The notes beneath the pieces were generated by a model. The model saw only the letters and a list, made by a program, of their open reading frames with translations, did no database searches and was not told the DNA's origin. A program made the position numbers and the translations under genes. Positions 63,110 through 64,000 of a DNA stretch of 64,000 bases are shown one piece after another. Source of the stretch: an uncultured Acidobacteriia bacterium (lineage in GTDB: Bacteria > Acidobacteriota > Terriglobia > Bryobacterales > Bryobacteraceae); the NCBI GenBank assembly GCA_903900705.1, contig CAIUOG010000176.1, positions 22,162-86,161 on the forward strand, written 5' to 3'. The stretch's first letter is position 1, and the number at the start of each line of letters is the position of its first letter.

Positions 63110-63320
63110 CTTTTAAGATTTGCACCGCGGTTCAGACCCCGCGCCGGGAAGCAAAGAAGGCAGCTGTTGCGACATTAGGAACGGGGCTCGCATCGGTGCG
63201 AAGCCGTAAGGGAAAGCAAGAAGAGCCGCAAAGCAGGGACGTTAACGATGAGCCCGATGCCACACCCTGAGCCACACCTGCGATTACGATTCTGCTTCCT
63301 ATTGCATAAACATCTGATTT
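63110..63320. other. Intergenic region with possible secondary structure, unassigned
   Basis: About 275 bases separate ppa from the tRNA and contain no supported gene. A hairpin GGCTCGCA-TCGG-TGCGAAGCC lies near 63187-63210, with CGCGG/CCGCG near 63126-63145 and two GCAAAG boxes. I compared it with SRP RNA, tmRNA and c-di-GMP (GEMM) riboswitch features and none fits well. A small RNA or leader is possible but unproven. Confidence 0.25.
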
Positions 63321-63323
63321 TAT

Positions 63324-63400
63324 TGGTCGGGGCGGCGAGATTCGAACTCACGACCCCCTGCGCCCAAGGCAGGTGCGCTACCAGACTGCGCTACGCCCCG
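63324..63400 (-). tRNA. tRNA-Pro (anticodon TGG)
   Basis: The 77-nt minus-strand sequence folds as a cloverleaf. Acceptor CGGGGCG/CGCCCCG, D-arm TAGCGCAGTCTGGTAGCGCA, anticodon stem CCTGC/GCAGG with loop CTTGGGC giving anticodon TGG, and T-arm with GTTCGAATC. CCA is encoded at the 3' end. Confidence 0.96.
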
Positions 63401-63450
63401 ACTCCACTACCCCTCAATTCTAACCCACCCACAACGCTCGGTCCCTCCCG

Positions 63451-64000
63451 TCAGTGGGTCATCGAGTAGACCACGTAGTTCGTCGCGATCTTAATCCCCA
63501 GCGAGGAGTACTTCTCCGGATACTGCGGCACGTCCGCCCACTCCCAGGAATCGCCCAGATCCATGTTGTGGCAGATGGCCACCATCAGACGCCCGTGGTC
63601 GTCATAAATCCCGCGCCAGCGCGGTTCGGTCCCGTCGTACTCGTACACGCGGTGCGAATACAGGAACTGCGCGCCGGGCACCTGATACCGCGACGACAGG
63701 TCATACAGTACATGAAAAATCGGGTCTTCATTCGGAATATCCACAATCGGACGGTCCGGGAACACCTTGCTCATTACCGCCGTGAAGCCGCGCCACTCCT
63801 GCGTTCCGTGGAAGTCGTCACACATGAAGAACCCGCCGCGCAGCAGGTATTCGCGGAACTTCACAATCTGGTCCGGCGTCAGGTTCCAGTAGCCGACTTC
63901 CACCGCGTAGAGCCAGGGGTAGTTGAAGACGTCGTCGCCATCGTCCAGATCGATGGGCTGCTCCACGCTGCGCACGTGGACGCGGGTCAGCCGGCGGATC
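63451..64000 (-). CDS. DUF4159-domain protein (5' partial)
   Basis: At least 180 residues of the C-terminal part; the frame stays open to the right edge. The visible part has [40 protein letters not shown] and ends [17 protein letters not shown], typical of DUF4159, which is common in Acidobacteriota and myxobacteria next to membrane ATPase/von Willebrand-type genes. The start and any signal peptide lie outside the window. The molecular role is not known. Confidence 0.87.
   Translation of the reverse strand, partial: IRRLTRVHVRSVEQPIDLDDGDDVFNYPWLYAVEVGYWNLTPDQIVKFREYLLRGGFFMCDDFHGTQEWRGFTAVMSKVFPDRPIVDIPNEDPIFHVLYDLSSRYQVPGAQFLYSHRVYEYDGTEPRWRGIYDDHGRLMVAICHNMDLGDSWEWADVPQYPEKYSSLGIKIATNYVVYSMTH

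Noticed and set aside
63110..63320. SRP RNA, tmRNA or GEMM riboswitch
   Set aside because: Isolated similar words (GGAAGCAAAG, GCAAAGC) occur, but the required arrangement of stems and conserved loops is absent.

Overview
The window looks like a chromosomal segment of a soil-type Acidobacteriota, most like the Bryobacterales/Solibacter group. This is inferred from family content and not proven. The DNA is GC-rich and densely coded. It carries several large TonB-receptor-like proteins with an N-terminal carboxypeptidase-regulatory domain, a CHASE2 adenylyl cyclase, a DUF5117-type metalloprotease, a DUF4159 protein and an ECF sigma factor with a TPR tail. I see no plasmid, phage, insertion-sequence or CRISPR signature. 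One tRNA gene (Pro, TGG) lies near the right end.

Layout. 1-3046: partial outer-membrane receptor. 3183-8751: a tightly overlapping three-gene unit of membrane adenylyl cyclase, secreted caspase-like/TPR protein and metallo-beta-lactamase-fold hydrolase. 8828-10405: DGPF/YCII protein and ECF42-like sigma factor. 10374-14045: xseA and a second receptor. 14129-19787: DinB-like protein, polytopic membrane protein, zinc metalloprotease and miaE. 19693-22319: a BlaI repressor, M56 antirepressor and repeat-protein operon, with paired operators in its promoter. 22412-24837: Tat-exported Gfo/Idh/MocA oxidoreductase and MFS transporter. 24904-28826: FecR-like Ala/Gly-rich protein, tetratricopeptide-like protein and O-antigen-ligase-type protein. 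28843-34351: small Zn protein, MerR regulator, an unusual tandem ThyX divergent from dut, and hrcA-grpE-dnaJ. 34525-38426: metK, a small membrane protein, alcohol dehydrogenase, cupin and metallophosphoesterase. 38428-47788: an exopolysaccharide cluster with rmlB, an initiating sugar transferase, a left-handed beta-helix nucleotidyltransferase-like protein, a polymerase-like protein, a HAD-UbiA fusion broken by an amber codon, a GT-C-like protein, a methyltransferase and an ATP-grasp enzyme. 47785-55072: two hybrid histidine kinases flanking an isochorismatase-like protein. 55104-64000: PIG-L deacetylase, a third receptor, argH, pyrophosphatase, tRNA-Pro and a partial DUF4159 protein.

The strongest unexplained signals are these. 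(1) Four sigma-54-type promoters (TGG-N9-TGC) lie upstream of rmlB, the sugar transferase, HAD-UbiA and the isochorismatase/kinase pair. The three intergenic regions that carry them share an AACAGTTCC motif, which suggests one enhancer-binding regulator for polysaccharide and signalling genes. (2) An in-frame TAG interrupts the HAD-UbiA gene. (3) thyX and dut diverge from a single palindromic -10 box and both appear leaderless with TTG starts; several other genes have the same -10-to-start geometry. (4) The ThyX is a tandem fusion whose signature motif is split between its halves. (5) A 29-residue helical repeat is shared by the M56 sensor and its downstream neighbour. (6) Short tandem duplications sit at stop codons and gene junctions.
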